DNA from: Fidelibacterota bacterium
GTDB taxonomy: Bacteria; Fidelibacterota; Marinisomatia; SCGC-AAA003-L08; JACNLC01
NCBI GenBank assembly: GCA_014381725.1
Contig: JACNLC010000034.1
Coordinates: 1-47,945, forward strand
Reading direction: 5' to 3'
Length of the DNA: 47,945 nucleotides
Each line of letters opens with the position of its first letter. Positions within the stretch are counted from its first letter, which is position 1. Shown one piece after another: positions 7,878 to 19,399 of the stretch. Made by a program: the position numbers and the translations under genes. The notes beneath the pieces were generated by a model. It had not been told where the DNA came from, searched no databases, and saw only the letters and a program-made list of their open reading frames with translations.

Positions 7878-8963
7878 ATGAAGAAAATCCTAGATCTTTA
7901 TATTCTGAAACAATTTTTCGGTAAATTTATAGCATCAATGTCGGTGTTTACTATAATTTTTGTGATTGTAGATATTATTGATCATTTAGATAAATTTATA
8001 GATTCTGAAATCCCAACACATGATATTTTGAGATACTATTTTCACACAATTCCTTGGTTTATTAGCATTGGCTTACCGATGGCTTTATTACTATCAACTG
8101 TTTTTACATTTGGACTTCTTCAAAGAAGGAACGAAATAACTGCAATAAAAGCTTCAGGTATTAGCATCCGTAGAATTAGTTTGTCGCTTTTGATTGTTGG
8201 AGTTGTTGTTAGTATTTTATCCTTTTATTTTGATAATCTTGTTGTTACAACACATTTCCAAAAACGAACAGAGATAGAAGAGCAATACTTCAGAAAATCA
8301 AGATCTCATAAAAAAATTAAAAAAATTGATATTTACAGACAGATTGAAAAAGATAAAATACTTGTTATCAAACAGTTTTCATATAAGTCCAATGCAGCTT
8401 ACAACATTTCTATTCAACAGTTTGATGATGGAAATTTAATATTTCGACTTGATGCACCAGTTATGGAATGGGATCAAAATTTAGAAAAATGGAAGCTCAA
8501 AGATTTCAATGTAAGGAAGTGGGAAAATGAAAAACTACTTTTTTCACATTTTTCATCTGATACTTTGATTAATGTAAATTTTAGTCCTGTTGATCTTACA
8601 AAAGAATCAGTCAAACCGGAAGAAATGAACTATTGGGAACTTGCAGGGTTTGTTGAAAAGCTCAAATTAAATGGAATCAAAGATCCAAGATGGGCCGTAA
8701 ATCTTCATTTTAAAACTGCATTTGCTTGCACAAGTTTCATTATGATATTATTTGGATTATCTTTATCAATTGGAAAACCACGAAGTAATATGGCTGTTGG
8801 AATGGGAATTAGTATTTTTGTGATTTTACTATATTATGCTGTATTAAAATTTGGACAATCTCTTGGTTATAAAAGCATAGCATCTCCTTTTGTATCAGTT
8901 TGGTTTGGGAATTTTATATTTATTATCTTGGGGATTTATTTGTTTAGGAAAACACGAACTTAG
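7878..8963 (+). CDS. LptF/LptG family permease (YjgP/YjgQ)
   Basis: 361 residues. N-terminal membrane segments (about residues 15-35, 55-80, 95-120) include the family pattern Leu-Asp-x-Tyr-Ile-Leu-Lys-Gln-Phe and Leu-Pro-Met-Ala-Leu-Leu-Leu-Ser, followed by Ile-Thr-Ala-Ile-Lys-Ala-Ser-Gly. A periplasmic beta-jellyroll-like domain occupies about 125-260, and three more membrane segments end the protein. Such proteins form the inner-membrane part of the LptB2FG lipopolysaccharide exporter. Whether this is the F or the G subunit cannot be told. It is a single gene, divergent from pyrR, with no second permease beside it. Confidence 0.88.
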   Translation: MKKILDLYILKQFFGKFIASMSVFTIIFVIVDIIDHLDKFIDSEIPTHDILRYYFHTIPWFISIGLPMALLLSTVFTFGLLQRRNEITAIKASGISIRRISLSLLIVGVVVSILSFYFDNLVVTTHFQKRTEIEEQYFRKSRSHKKIKKIDIYRQIEKDKILVIKQFSYKSNAAYNISIQQFDDGNLIFRLDAPVMEWDQNLEKWKLKDFNVRKWENEKLLFSHFSSDTLINVNFSPVDLTKESVKPEEMNYWELAGFVEKLKLNGIKDPRWAVNLHFKTAFACTSFIMILFGLSLSIGKPRSNMAVGMGISIFVILLYYAVLKFGQSLGYKSIASPFVSVWFGNFIFIILGIYLFRKTRT

Positions 8964-8987
8964 GGGATTGTGTGTATTCTAAGGATT

Positions 8988-10373
8988 CTAATAGTTTAAA
9001 ATCAAGCCAAATGATAGATCAAATCCCTTAGCAGTATGAAGTAAAAATCCATTTTTTAGTGCTACACCAAAATCGAATTTAACAGGTCCAAAATGCAATC
9101 CTGATCCAAAGCTTAATCCATTAGAATTTTGACCACCCAAAGTGTATCCCACTCTGATTGGACAATGTTTAAAGCGATTTATTTCGATCCCAACGGATAA
9201 TTTCCATTTATTGTAACTATTAAGTTCGTTATGAAATCCTGTACTTAAATCAGATGCGAGTAACCAATTATCTTTAAATCTTTTAGAAAAACCAAATCTA
9301 AAGAACATTGGATAATCTGTGCTAAATTCTTTCAAATTCATTGCCAAAAGTTCTTCAGAGGATAGTTCTTCTGACCTAACTAATCCAGTGTCTGTCTCTA
9401 CAACTGCGTAACTATCGCTGATAAATAGACTATCGTATTCACTACCTTCTCCAACAATCGCCATCCCGTTAACATTATTGATTGTGTATTCAAAAACAAA
9501 ATATTCGTTTTGCCTAAATGGGAGAATATCCTCGATACTATCTCCAATTTGATTACGAGTAAAGTTTGGTTTGTTCCATTGTATAGAACCAAATACATTG
9601 GTTAGAGAAGCTCCAAATCGCCAACCTTCTGCAGATTCTTTAGTAGCAAAACCAATATCCATTGCAATTCCACTTCCTCCTACAGCTTGGCGTAAAAGAT
9701 ATCTTCCATCACCATAAAATGCTGTAGAATCCATTGTAAATGTTGCATAACTAGAATCTTGGTCAATACCTACATAGAACAATCCTTGTAAATATTTAAA
9801 TGTAAAGCCTATTGCATAATTATCATAAGGTACAGCAAGACTAATTCCATATTCTGCAACACCGAGTAAATTTTCTTTTGCATTAAAACTATATTCTTTA
9901 CCGATTTCATTTCCAACAAAGGATAATTCCATCATTGAATGTGGAATACTAATTTCAGAAATCAACAGGACATCTGAAGTTATTGCGATAACACCTTTTG
10001 AATAGTTTATTAACGGAAGAGGGATATGATTGTTGGCACTAAATCGTAAATCCTCACCAGCTGTTAGATTGAGTAAATCAGCTTTCGGGTAGTATTTTTC
10101 AGCGTTACTATCTTCTAAATTTGCACCATTGATTTCATTATAAGTTTTTAGTGATAAAAAATTGTTTACAAAACCAGTAGTTCCTGAAAGCAAATTGAGC
10201 GAAAATTGTTTTCCATAAGCCAAATTAGCTGGATTGAAACCAACGCACTGATAACCTTCTGATAATGTAACATAAGCTCCCCCCATTCCAATCATTCGAG
10301 GGTCAGATTTTATCTGCGAGAAAACGATACTAAATAAAACTATAAAAATGATATATAAAGTACGAATTTTCAT
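8988..10373 (-). CDS. Outer-membrane beta-barrel protein (PorV/FadL-like)
   Basis: 461 residues with a signal peptide (residues 1-19, hydrophobic, ending Phe-Ser-Gln). The mature start Asp-Pro-Arg-Met-Ile-Gly-Met-Gly-Gly-Ala-Tyr-Val-Thr-Leu followed by Asn-Pro-Ala-Asn-Leu-Ala is the typical opening of PorV/FadL-like barrels in this part of the tree. Alternating polar/hydrophobic strands fill the rest, and the chain ends in an aromatic residue (Asn-Tyr), as outer-membrane barrels do. Its ATG overlaps the TGA of the upstream large lipoprotein (ATGA). Function unknown; a partner for surface display or transport of that lipoprotein is inferred from coupling only. Confidence 0.7.
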   Translation of the reverse strand: MKIRTLYIIFIVLFSIVFSQIKSDPRMIGMGGAYVTLSEGYQCVGFNPANLAYGKQFSLNLLSGTTGFVNNFLSLKTYNEINGANLEDSNAEKYYPKADLLNLTAGEDLRFSANNHIPLPLINYSKGVIAITSDVLLISEISIPHSMMELSFVGNEIGKEYSFNAKENLLGVAEYGISLAVPYDNYAIGFTFKYLQGLFYVGIDQDSSYATFTMDSTAFYGDGRYLLRQAVGGSGIAMDIGFATKESAEGWRFGASLTNVFGSIQWNKPNFTRNQIGDSIEDILPFRQNEYFVFEYTINNVNGMAIVGEGSEYDSLFISDSYAVVETDTGLVRSEELSSEELLAMNLKEFSTDYPMFFRFGFSKRFKDNWLLASDLSTGFHNELNSYNKWKLSVGIEINRFKHCPIRVGYTLGGQNSNGLSFGSGLHFGPVKFDFGVALKNGFLLHTAKGFDLSFGLILNY

Positions 10374-12837
10374 TTGTCTAGCTTTCTATCATTTTGGATT
10401 GGTTCATTATCAGAATTTGAATCTTCATAAAATAATTCATCAACTTGAAGCATAAATTTAATGTGTGAATTAATATGCAATGAATCACTTGCTAAGAAAG
10501 TACGCGGTTCTCCGTTTGATGAATAAAATGTCATCATTGGTACGATATATCGGGGTTCTTCGCTTGTAATCCAATCAATTTGAGTAGTATCCATAGTAAC
10601 AGTTTCAACAAAGTTACTAGGTTCATAAACAATTCCTGTTTCAGAATCGACAGAATCCGGAGCAGAAATATCTAAGTCTATAAGTCTGCCTATCCAGAAT
10701 AGTACAGAATCTTGATAATCTAAGAATTCTATGTATGAAGTGTGATTATCTTCATCTTTTGCACATTTAATAGAGAAAACAGAATCAGGAATATCGTTCG
10801 TAAGAGAATCTGCAATGTTACTTATATCATCTGTTACCAAGTTGTCAAAATGAAGAGGATAAATCGTAGAATCAGAAATTAGTAACGAGATCACACAACC
10901 CATCGGAGTGTGATTTGTAATATTAGATTGCAATTCTGCTAGAACTAGTGCATTATCAATAGTTTCTCGCAAAGAAGCTTCCATTGTATCAATTGTTGTA
11001 TATTCTTGTGGAATAAATGTAGCTTCATTAAAAATAAATGTGAAAGGAGCAATTAACTCAAATTCTCCCCAAATATATGTATAAGGAGCAAGAACACCAA
11101 CACCATCCATAATTGCATTTCCAGTCATTGTAATTTTATCAGGAGCAAAATTTAAAATATCAACAATTGTTGATCCTGTTTCAGTAACCTCGGATAATAC
11201 AGTGTCACCATTTTCTTCAAGCCAATAAACAGTTTGACCAATATTGTTTAGAATGATAATTGTCCTAGAGGAGTCACCTATTTCATCACCATTCTCTAAA
11301 TCTGGATATTGAATTGAAGGTATTATTGGAATACTCAATGTATCGCTATCGCGAATGCCAAGTAATTCTAAGTTTAGATCCATTGGAATACCAATTTGGT
11401 TGTATAAATCAATAATCAAACTTACATCAACAAAGTCAAATCCATCGAATCCTGTAGGAAGATCTTCAATATTAGTTTCTGGAGAATCAAATGTTAAAGA
11501 ATCAATTATTGCAGATAAATATTCAAGTTCTACATTGGACAGTGAGAAGTCATCAATAGTTAAACTCCCTGGATTGTCCAGTTCAATAGTGGTTGAAGTA
11601 CTTGGTAAAGAAATTGTAGTTACTACTTCAATTGAATCAATTACTTCACCCTCGATGTCAGGATGCCCTAACATATATCCAGCGAGAGATTCTTCATTAA
11701 CAAAATTCTGGTTTATGCCAATATTTGAAGATATGTTTAGTGTGTCATTATCATCGAAGAAATTTCTAAATATTACCGAGAAATCAACTGGAGCGAATAA
11801 ATTATTTGTCATATCAATTGATAAAGCGTTTAATGTGTTTGATATAAACTCGTCAGTAATTTTTCCACCTTTGACTAAAAAATCAGATTCATTTGTTAAT
11901 TCTATCTTTGTAGTTTGAGAAATAGAATCGTCTGTCGTTGTGCCAGTAACACTTTTAGTATGATATAGAACAAAAGAAATGTCCATTTCAAATGTTTCTG
12001 ATAGTTCTGGTGTAAGTTCCCATCCTGTTAGTAATTCATTACAAGGAGCTTGGTCACTCCCAGATTGAGGAATTATTATAATTGACCAAGAAATTGTCAA
12101 ATCTTCAGATAGATTCACCCATGATTCATCATCTTCAGGTGTTATTAATTTCTCTCTTTGGTCAGTACTATTTAAATCTGCAAATGAAGCTACAAAAACT
12201 GATTCTCCAGCACTTTCAAATTCTATATTTATCAATGAAATATCAAAAGGGAAAGTGTTACTAACTTCCACACTTAATCTACCATCATCAACAGTAACAT
12301 AGTCAATAGACTCAAATAATTCAAAATCTTCTAAAGCAAATAGAGTTTCTTGAACAGAATTTGTAGAGTCAAATCCTGTAGAAATCAAAGTATCTGGGAA
12401 ACAGTCACCACCAAATAATTCGTCAGAAAAATGAGTTATAGGAATTTCTACATTTGATATGCTAGATAACGAATCACCCTCTTCAGGAAAAAATACAGGG
12501 TCAATCACAATACCCTCTATTTCATCTATTTCAATACTTTCGATTGTAAAATATGATGTGAATTCTTCATCTATTCCAACTCTGTTACTATCTTCATCTA
12601 ACAATGAACCTGAGAATTCAATTTGGAATACATCGCTCGTATCAATAAATATTGTTTCAGAATCAGCAATGTCTGCTAGTGGATAAGAATTATCTAATAG
12701 TGGAAAGGTAAATTCCCAATTCCATGTTTGGTTTTCCCATTTTTCAGGGGTACGGAAATCACAATTAATTCCAAAGAATAAAAACCAAATTATTATTGGT
12801 AGAAAAAGTAGTTTCTTATTGCTAAATATAAGTTTCA

Positions 12838-12838
<1 letters not shown>
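10370..12838 (-). CDS. Large exported lipoprotein of unknown function
   Basis: About 822 residues. The ATG at 12838 overlaps the ahcY stop (TGATG); a TTG one codon earlier is also open but less likely. Residues 1-26 are a signal peptide with lipobox Phe-Gly-Ile-Asn-Cys. The mature protein is very acidic, rich in Ser, Thr, Asp and Ile, with repeated beta-strand patterns such as Leu-Asn-Ile-Ser and Ser-Leu-Thr-Ile-Asp-Asp, suggesting several beta-sandwich modules. I see no catalytic motif and do not recognise a named family. It is translationally coupled to ahcY upstream and to the barrel protein downstream, so the three are probably co-transcribed. Confidence 0.7.
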
Positions 12839-15347
<2,509 letters not shown>

Positions 15348-15348
15348 T

Positions 15349-16254
15349 TTAACTTAACCTTTCGTCAAATTCATTTGTAAGAATTTCATTAAATCCGACA
15401 ATACAGTCAGATATATTTTGATTTAAAACTTTGCTATTTGGTAACATAATTACATTCTCGAGTGTTGAATTTTCAACTAAACATCCTTTTGAGATAGTTG
15501 CGAATTGTAATTTAGAGTTCTCAATTTTGGATTCTGAATGTGTAGAATTTTGATTTATTCTGCCAAGTAGAATCCTGTTTGTTTGCAACAAAGTTTCAGG
15601 GATTCCGCAATCTAAACAATTATCAATTGTATGTTGGACAAATACACTTCCGTTATCAAGCATATTTTGCAAAGCATCAGTAAGTTGATATTCTCCTTTT
15701 GTACGAATGTCATTTGCCATCAAGTATTCGATACTTTCCGCTAATTGTTTTTGGGAATTAATCTTATATACACCAGATATAGCCAAATTCGAAGGTGGGT
15801 GTTTTGGTTTTTCGTGAAATTTTGATATAAATTGTCCATCGAGTTCAACAATTCCAAATCGTTCAGGATCTGGTACTTCAGCAACACCAACAACACTGTT
15901 CGAATTTTCAATCAATTTTGAATAATCCAATTCCAAGATTGCATCTCCCAAAACTATTACAATTGGAGTTTCTTGCTTCTCGAGCCCTTGGTAAATTGCG
16001 TGTCCCAGCCCTAATCGTTCTTCTTGTTTAACAAAATTGAATTTCACATTAGTATATTTTTTTGTGAACTGTACAACTTGTTCTCCAAAATGACCGATGA
16101 TAAAAGTAAATTCAGATATTCCAACGGATATCAAAATATCAAGAATATGCTCAATAACAGGTTTGCCAGCAACTGGTAACAAACATTTCTGTAATTTAAG
16201 TGTATGAGGTTCGAGCCGTGTCCCGTGACCGGCTACAGGAATAATTGCTTTCAA
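15349..16254 (-). CDS. Sugar-phosphate nucleotidyltransferase
   Basis: 301 residues. The N-terminal Rossmann-like domain begins [14 protein letters not shown] with Lys-x-Leu-Leu-Pro-Val, the nucleotide-binding signature of glucose-1-phosphate thymidylyl/uridylyltransferases. Val-Leu-Gly-Asp near residue 107 would hold the metal. The last 60 residues look like a short left-handed beta-helix (Ser-Lys-Gly-Cys-Leu-Val-Glu-Asn-Ser). The start is TTG with a weak ribosome site; no ATG gives a complete motif. Exact sugar and nucleotide are undetermined. It lies between hpf and metK. Confidence 0.82.
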   Translation of the reverse strand: MKAIIPVAGHGTRLEPHTLKLQKCLLPVAGKPVIEHILDILISVGISEFTFIIGHFGEQVVQFTKKYTNVKFNFVKQEERLGLGHAIYQGLEKQETPIVIVLGDAILELDYSKLIENSNSVVGVAEVPDPERFGIVELDGQFISKFHEKPKHPPSNLAISGVYKINSQKQLAESIEYLMANDIRTKGEYQLTDALQNMLDNGSVFVQHTIDNCLDCGIPETLLQTNRILLGRINQNSTHSESKIENSKLQFATISKGCLVENSTLENVIMLPNSKVLNQNISDCIVGFNEILTNEFDERLS

Positions 16255-16272
16255 ATGATAACTTTCTAAATG

Positions 16273-16578
16273 TTACTGATGTGTTTTGACTTTCCCTGTT
16301 GCTTTATCGTGATACTTCTTGATTTGAGTAACAACTTTGTTAATCGTGTTGGTTAGAGATTTTTCAAAAACCTCAGTAGTATCTTGAGCAAATATTTCAT
16401 GATTTTTTATGTGAGTTTTTATTTCAACGCTCTCGTTTCCGTTGTCTTGTGTTAATACCACAGAACACTTAACGATTGGCGAAGGAGAATATTTTTCTAT
16501 TTTTTGTAATTTATTTTTCACTAGTTCCTGAAGTTGCTCAGAAGCTGAAAAATGCCTTGATGTGATTTCGATTGTCAT
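16273..16578 (-). CDS. hpf: Ribosome hibernation promoting factor, short form
   Basis: 101 residues, the short HPF/YfiA type without the C-terminal dimerisation domain. Begins Met-Thr-Ile-Glu-Ile-Thr-Ser-Arg-His-Phe and continues with the helix Leu-Gln-Glu-Leu-Val-Lys-Asn-Lys-Leu, matching family members that bind the 30S decoding centre in slow growth. The C-terminal helix has Ile-Lys-Lys-Tyr-His-Asp-Lys. Located between a Xer recombinase and the nucleotidyltransferase. Confidence 0.9.
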   Translation of the reverse strand: MTIEITSRHFSASEQLQELVKNKLQKIEKYSPSPIVKCSVVLTQDNGNESVEIKTHIKNHEIFAQDTTEVFEKSLTNTINKVVTQIKKYHDKATGKVKTHQ

Positions 16579-16650
16579 AACTGTCTCTCCTATTTTATGA
16601 TGGTTTATTTTATGAAATGCAGAATAATCAACATTCCCATATTACTAATT

Positions 16651-17571
16651 TTATTTTGCATGAGGATGTGCTTGTTTATATATCTTCCTCATTTTCTCTA
16701 TCTGCACATGTGTGTAAATCTGTGTTGATGATAAACTACTATGTCCCAATAAATCTTTAACAGACATCAAATCTGCACCTCTTTCTAATAGATGAGTTGC
16801 AAATGTGTGACGCAGACTATGTGGACTCAAATGTTCATCTCCAGTAAGTAATTTCAAATAATGTTTAACTAGTTTAAAGACTTTACTAATGCTGATATGT
16901 TCAGGTGTATTTAGTCTTTTAGATAATCTCTCTCTTGGGAATAAATATTCAGAATTTAGTTTTCTAGTATTTTTGCTCATTTGGTAAAGATAATTTTTCA
17001 ATGCTGTTTGAGTAAAATTCCCAAATACTACAATTCTCTCCTTTTTCCCTTTACCAAATATACGAATTTCATTGCTTTCAAGTCCAATATCTTGAAGCTT
17101 AATATTAACTAATTCTGAAATTCTAATACCTGTAGAATAGAATAATTCCAAAATTACTATTTCCTTACATCCGTCAAGTGTATTAGATAATGGAAGTTTC
17201 ATCAAATTCTTTGCTTCCTTTTCACGAAGATAGTGTGGAAGGGTTTTCGGAATTTTAGGAGCCTTAATACTCCTAGCAGGATTAGAATTTATTATATTAA
17301 ATCTAAAATTAAACTCAAAAAACGATTTTAGTGTTGATAGGTGTCTTGCGACTGTTTTGGCAGATAATTTATTTCTACTTAATTTTTGTAGATGTAACTG
17401 AATATCAGATTTTGTGGTTGATAGAATATTTTTATTATTTTGATATTTACCAAGAAACTCAGAAAAGTTTAAAAGATCTTTTTCATAAGCTCGTACTGTA
17501 TTTTGGGAATAGTTTCGTTCTTTTCCTGTATAATCAAGATATTCGTTGATGATAGTTAAGTTATTATCCAT
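16651..17571 (-). CDS. Tyrosine recombinase XerC/XerD
   Basis: 306 residues. The N-terminal SAM-like DNA-binding domain (about 5-95) contains Ser-Gln-Asn-Thr-Val-Arg-Ala-Tyr. The catalytic domain has the Arg in Tyr-Ser-Thr-Gly-Ile-Arg-Ile-Ser-Glu-Leu, the Lys in Gly-Lys-Gly-Lys-Lys-Glu-Arg, His-Ser-Leu-Arg-His-Thr-Phe-Ala-Thr-His, Leu-Gly-His-Ser, and the nucleophile Tyr in Thr-Gln-Ile-Tyr-Thr-His. The C-terminal His-Pro-His-Ala resembles chromosome-dimer Xer proteins, and the housekeeping context argues against a phage integrase. XerC versus XerD cannot be decided. Overlaps rluD by eight bases. Confidence 0.92.
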   Translation of the reverse strand: MDNNLTIINEYLDYTGKERNYSQNTVRAYEKDLLNFSEFLGKYQNNKNILSTTKSDIQLHLQKLSRNKLSAKTVARHLSTLKSFFEFNFRFNIINSNPARSIKAPKIPKTLPHYLREKEAKNLMKLPLSNTLDGCKEIVILELFYSTGIRISELVNIKLQDIGLESNEIRIFGKGKKERIVVFGNFTQTALKNYLYQMSKNTRKLNSEYLFPRERLSKRLNTPEHISISKVFKLVKHYLKLLTGDEHLSPHSLRHTFATHLLERGADLMSVKDLLGHSSLSSTQIYTHVQIEKMRKIYKQAHPHAK

Positions 17572-18520
17572 TTTTCAGAATTTCCATTACAGTTAACATA
17601 TCATTTGGTAATGGAGTTTCCCACTCCATTTTTACACCAGTTTCAGGGTGAGTAATTTCTAAAGAAAATGCGTGCAAAGCAAATCTATTTATTTTTGTAA
17701 ATGTTGAGTTCAATATTTTAGAATATTTCTCGTGAAAAGATCGTATTTTATTTTTTCCACCAGAATATAAATCGTCTCCTAAAATTGGATGGTTTATTGA
17801 CTGTAAATGAACCCTAAGTTGGTGAGTCCTGCCTGTTTTGGGATATAGATTTACAAGTGAAATTGGCGGGTAATATGCTTGCATTTCATAGTTTGTTAGA
17901 GATTCTCTTCCATTTTCTTTTACCATTGCGAAAGATAAACGATTGCTAGGATGTCTTCCAATGAGTCCAGATATTTTTCCACTATTTTCCAATTTTCCCC
18001 AAACTAAAGCTTTATATACTTTTCTGACTTCTCTGTTTGCAAATTGTTCCCCAAGTTTGTGATGAACAAAGTCCGTTTTGGCGATAACAATTACGCCAGT
18101 TGTATCTTTATCTAACCTGTGTACAATTCCAGGTCTTGTTGGGTTAATTGATGATAAATTTTGAAAATGGTGGAGCATTCCATTAGCTAGCGTTCCGGTA
18201 AAATTACCACTTCCAGGATGCACAACAAGTCCAGCTGGCTTGTTAATTACTGCGAGAAATTCGTCTTCGTATAAGATATCTAAATCCATTTGTTCAGGTA
18301 CTAAGTCGTCGGGTGGTGGTTCATATTCGATAACGCAATCTACTATTTCTCCACCTTTTAAAACATAGCTGGGTTTTGACTTTACAGAATTTACTTTTAC
18401 ATTTCCTTTTTTTATCAGAGTTTGAATTTTAGATCTGGAGAATTTTTCTAGTTTATCAGATAAAAACAAATCCAAACGGATTCCTGCTGAATCTACTATA
18501 AACTGCAAAGCTTCAGACAT
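17564..18520 (-). CDS. rluD: Ribosomal large-subunit pseudouridine synthase, RluD family
   Basis: 318 residues. An S4 RNA-binding domain at residues 10-75 is followed by the catalytic domain with His-Arg-Leu-Asp-Lys-Asp-Thr-Thr-Gly, where the Asp of Arg-Leu-Asp is the nucleophile, and the downstream Tyr-Pro-Lys-Thr-Gly-Arg-Thr-His-Gln-Leu-Arg-Val-His motif. It converts uridines in 23S rRNA helix 69 in well-studied relatives. It follows lspA directly, a pairing common in many bacteria. Confidence 0.94.
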   Translation of the reverse strand: MSEALQFIVDSAGIRLDLFLSDKLEKFSRSKIQTLIKKGNVKVNSVKSKPSYVLKGGEIVDCVIEYEPPPDDLVPEQMDLDILYEDEFLAVINKPAGLVVHPGSGNFTGTLANGMLHHFQNLSSINPTRPGIVHRLDKDTTGVIVIAKTDFVHHKLGEQFANREVRKVYKALVWGKLENSGKISGLIGRHPSNRLSFAMVKENGRESLTNYEMQAYYPPISLVNLYPKTGRTHQLRVHLQSINHPILGDDLYSGGKNKIRSFHEKYSKILNSTFTKINRFALHAFSLEITHPETGVKMEWETPLPNDMLTVMEILKNG

Positions 18521-19009
18521 TTATGCAGTTTTATTTGTTTGAGATTTTGGGAAAAATGAGTGAAAAGCAAATAAAATGATACCACAAGTTACAGCCATAT
18601 CTGCAACATTAAAAATGTACCATCGATAATGACCAATTCCAATATCAATAAAATCTATAACTCCACTATAAGTGTCAGATGAAAATATCACCATTGAACG
18701 GTCAATCAAATTCCCAATAGCTCCACCAAGAATTAAAGCTAAAGAAGATTTGAGAATTATAGAATTATTGCGTTCAGAAAAAAGATAATAGAAAATTAAC
18801 ACTGTTGCAAAAACAGACAATAATGTTATCAGAGATAGAAATCCACCTACTTTAATACCAAAAGCGATTCCGGGATTTTCACAGAATGAAATACGGAGGA
18901 AGTCACCAATTACATTGGTTGGTGGTTGATCAAAAAAATTAGATTTAGCCCAATACTTCGATAGTTGATCGAGTATAACGACTATGAATGAAACAGATAG
19001 TATTTTCAA
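18521..19009 (-). CDS. lspA: Lipoprotein signal peptidase II
   Basis: 162 residues with four membrane segments. Catalytic and conserved features are visible: Asp-Gln-Leu-Ser-Lys-Tyr near residue 14, Asn-Pro-Gly-Ile-Ala-Phe-Gly, Gly-Gly-Ala-Ile-Gly-Asn-Leu-Ile-Asp-Arg, the catalytic Asp in Gly-Val-Ile-Asp-Phe, and Phe-Asn-Val-Ala-Asp with the second Asp. Start is TTG; it lies close behind the dksA-like gene. It would mature the several lipoproteins encoded in this window. Confidence 0.95.
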   Translation of the reverse strand: MKILSVSFIVVILDQLSKYWAKSNFFDQPPTNVIGDFLRISFCENPGIAFGIKVGGFLSLITLLSVFATVLIFYYLFSERNNSIILKSSLALILGGAIGNLIDRSMVIFSSDTYSGVIDFIDIGIGHYRWYIFNVADMAVTCGIILFAFHSFFPKSQTNKTA

Positions 19010-19012
19010 TTA

Positions 19013-19390
19013 TTAATGGTCTTTACTTTTGCATTCGTAACAAGTAGAGGTATGGGGAACTTCCATTAATCGTTCTTTTCCGATTAGTCCGGAACAGGTT
19101 TTACAAATCCCAAAAGTTCCATCGTCTATCATATCTAAAGCACGGTTTAAATATTGCAAGAATTTTCGTTCTCTGCCCAACCAATAATATGCTTTTTCTC
19201 TATCCTGTTGGTCAGAACCTGCATCTGCCATATGAGATGAATAAACTGCATTGGTAACATCGCCTGTTTCCACTATGTTATCTGTAAGTTCTTTTGAACG
19301 CTCAATTGCTTCTTGTGCACCTACTCTTTTCTCTAGAATTACTTTTCTAAACTCTTTTAGTTCTTTTTTTGTCCACGATTTCTTAGCCAT
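19013..19390 (-). CDS. DksA/TraR C4-type zinc-finger protein
   Basis: 125 residues. The C-terminal zinc finger has the four Cys arranged as Cys-x2-Cys (Ile-Cys-Lys-Thr-Cys, about 96-99) and Cys-x2-Cys (Cys-Tyr-Glu-Cys, about 117-120). Gly-Thr-Phe-Gly-Ile-Cys and Arg-Leu-x-x-x-Pro are typical of DksA/TraR proteins. A helical N-terminus precedes, with the charged segment expected of the coiled-coil. The conserved ileS-dksA-lspA-rluD neighbourhood is seen in other bacteria. Direct DksA function on RNA polymerase with ppGpp is not proven by sequence. Confidence 0.88.
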   Translation of the reverse strand: MAKKSWTKKELKEFRKVILEKRVGAQEAIERSKELTDNIVETGDVTNAVYSSHMADAGSDQQDREKAYYWLGRERKFLQYLNRALDMIDDGTFGICKTCSGLIGKERLMEVPHTSTCYECKSKDH

Positions 19391-19399
19391 AATTGACTC

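Noticed and set aside
11355-11918. A 187-residue plus-strand frame inside the large lipoprotein gene
   Set aside because: Antisense shadow with no ribosome site; Ser-rich composition mirrors the Asp/Glu-rich coding strand.
16651-17571. Integrase of a mobile element
   Set aside because: Xer-like ends, housekeeping neighbours and no attachment repeats; not linked to the Fic module.
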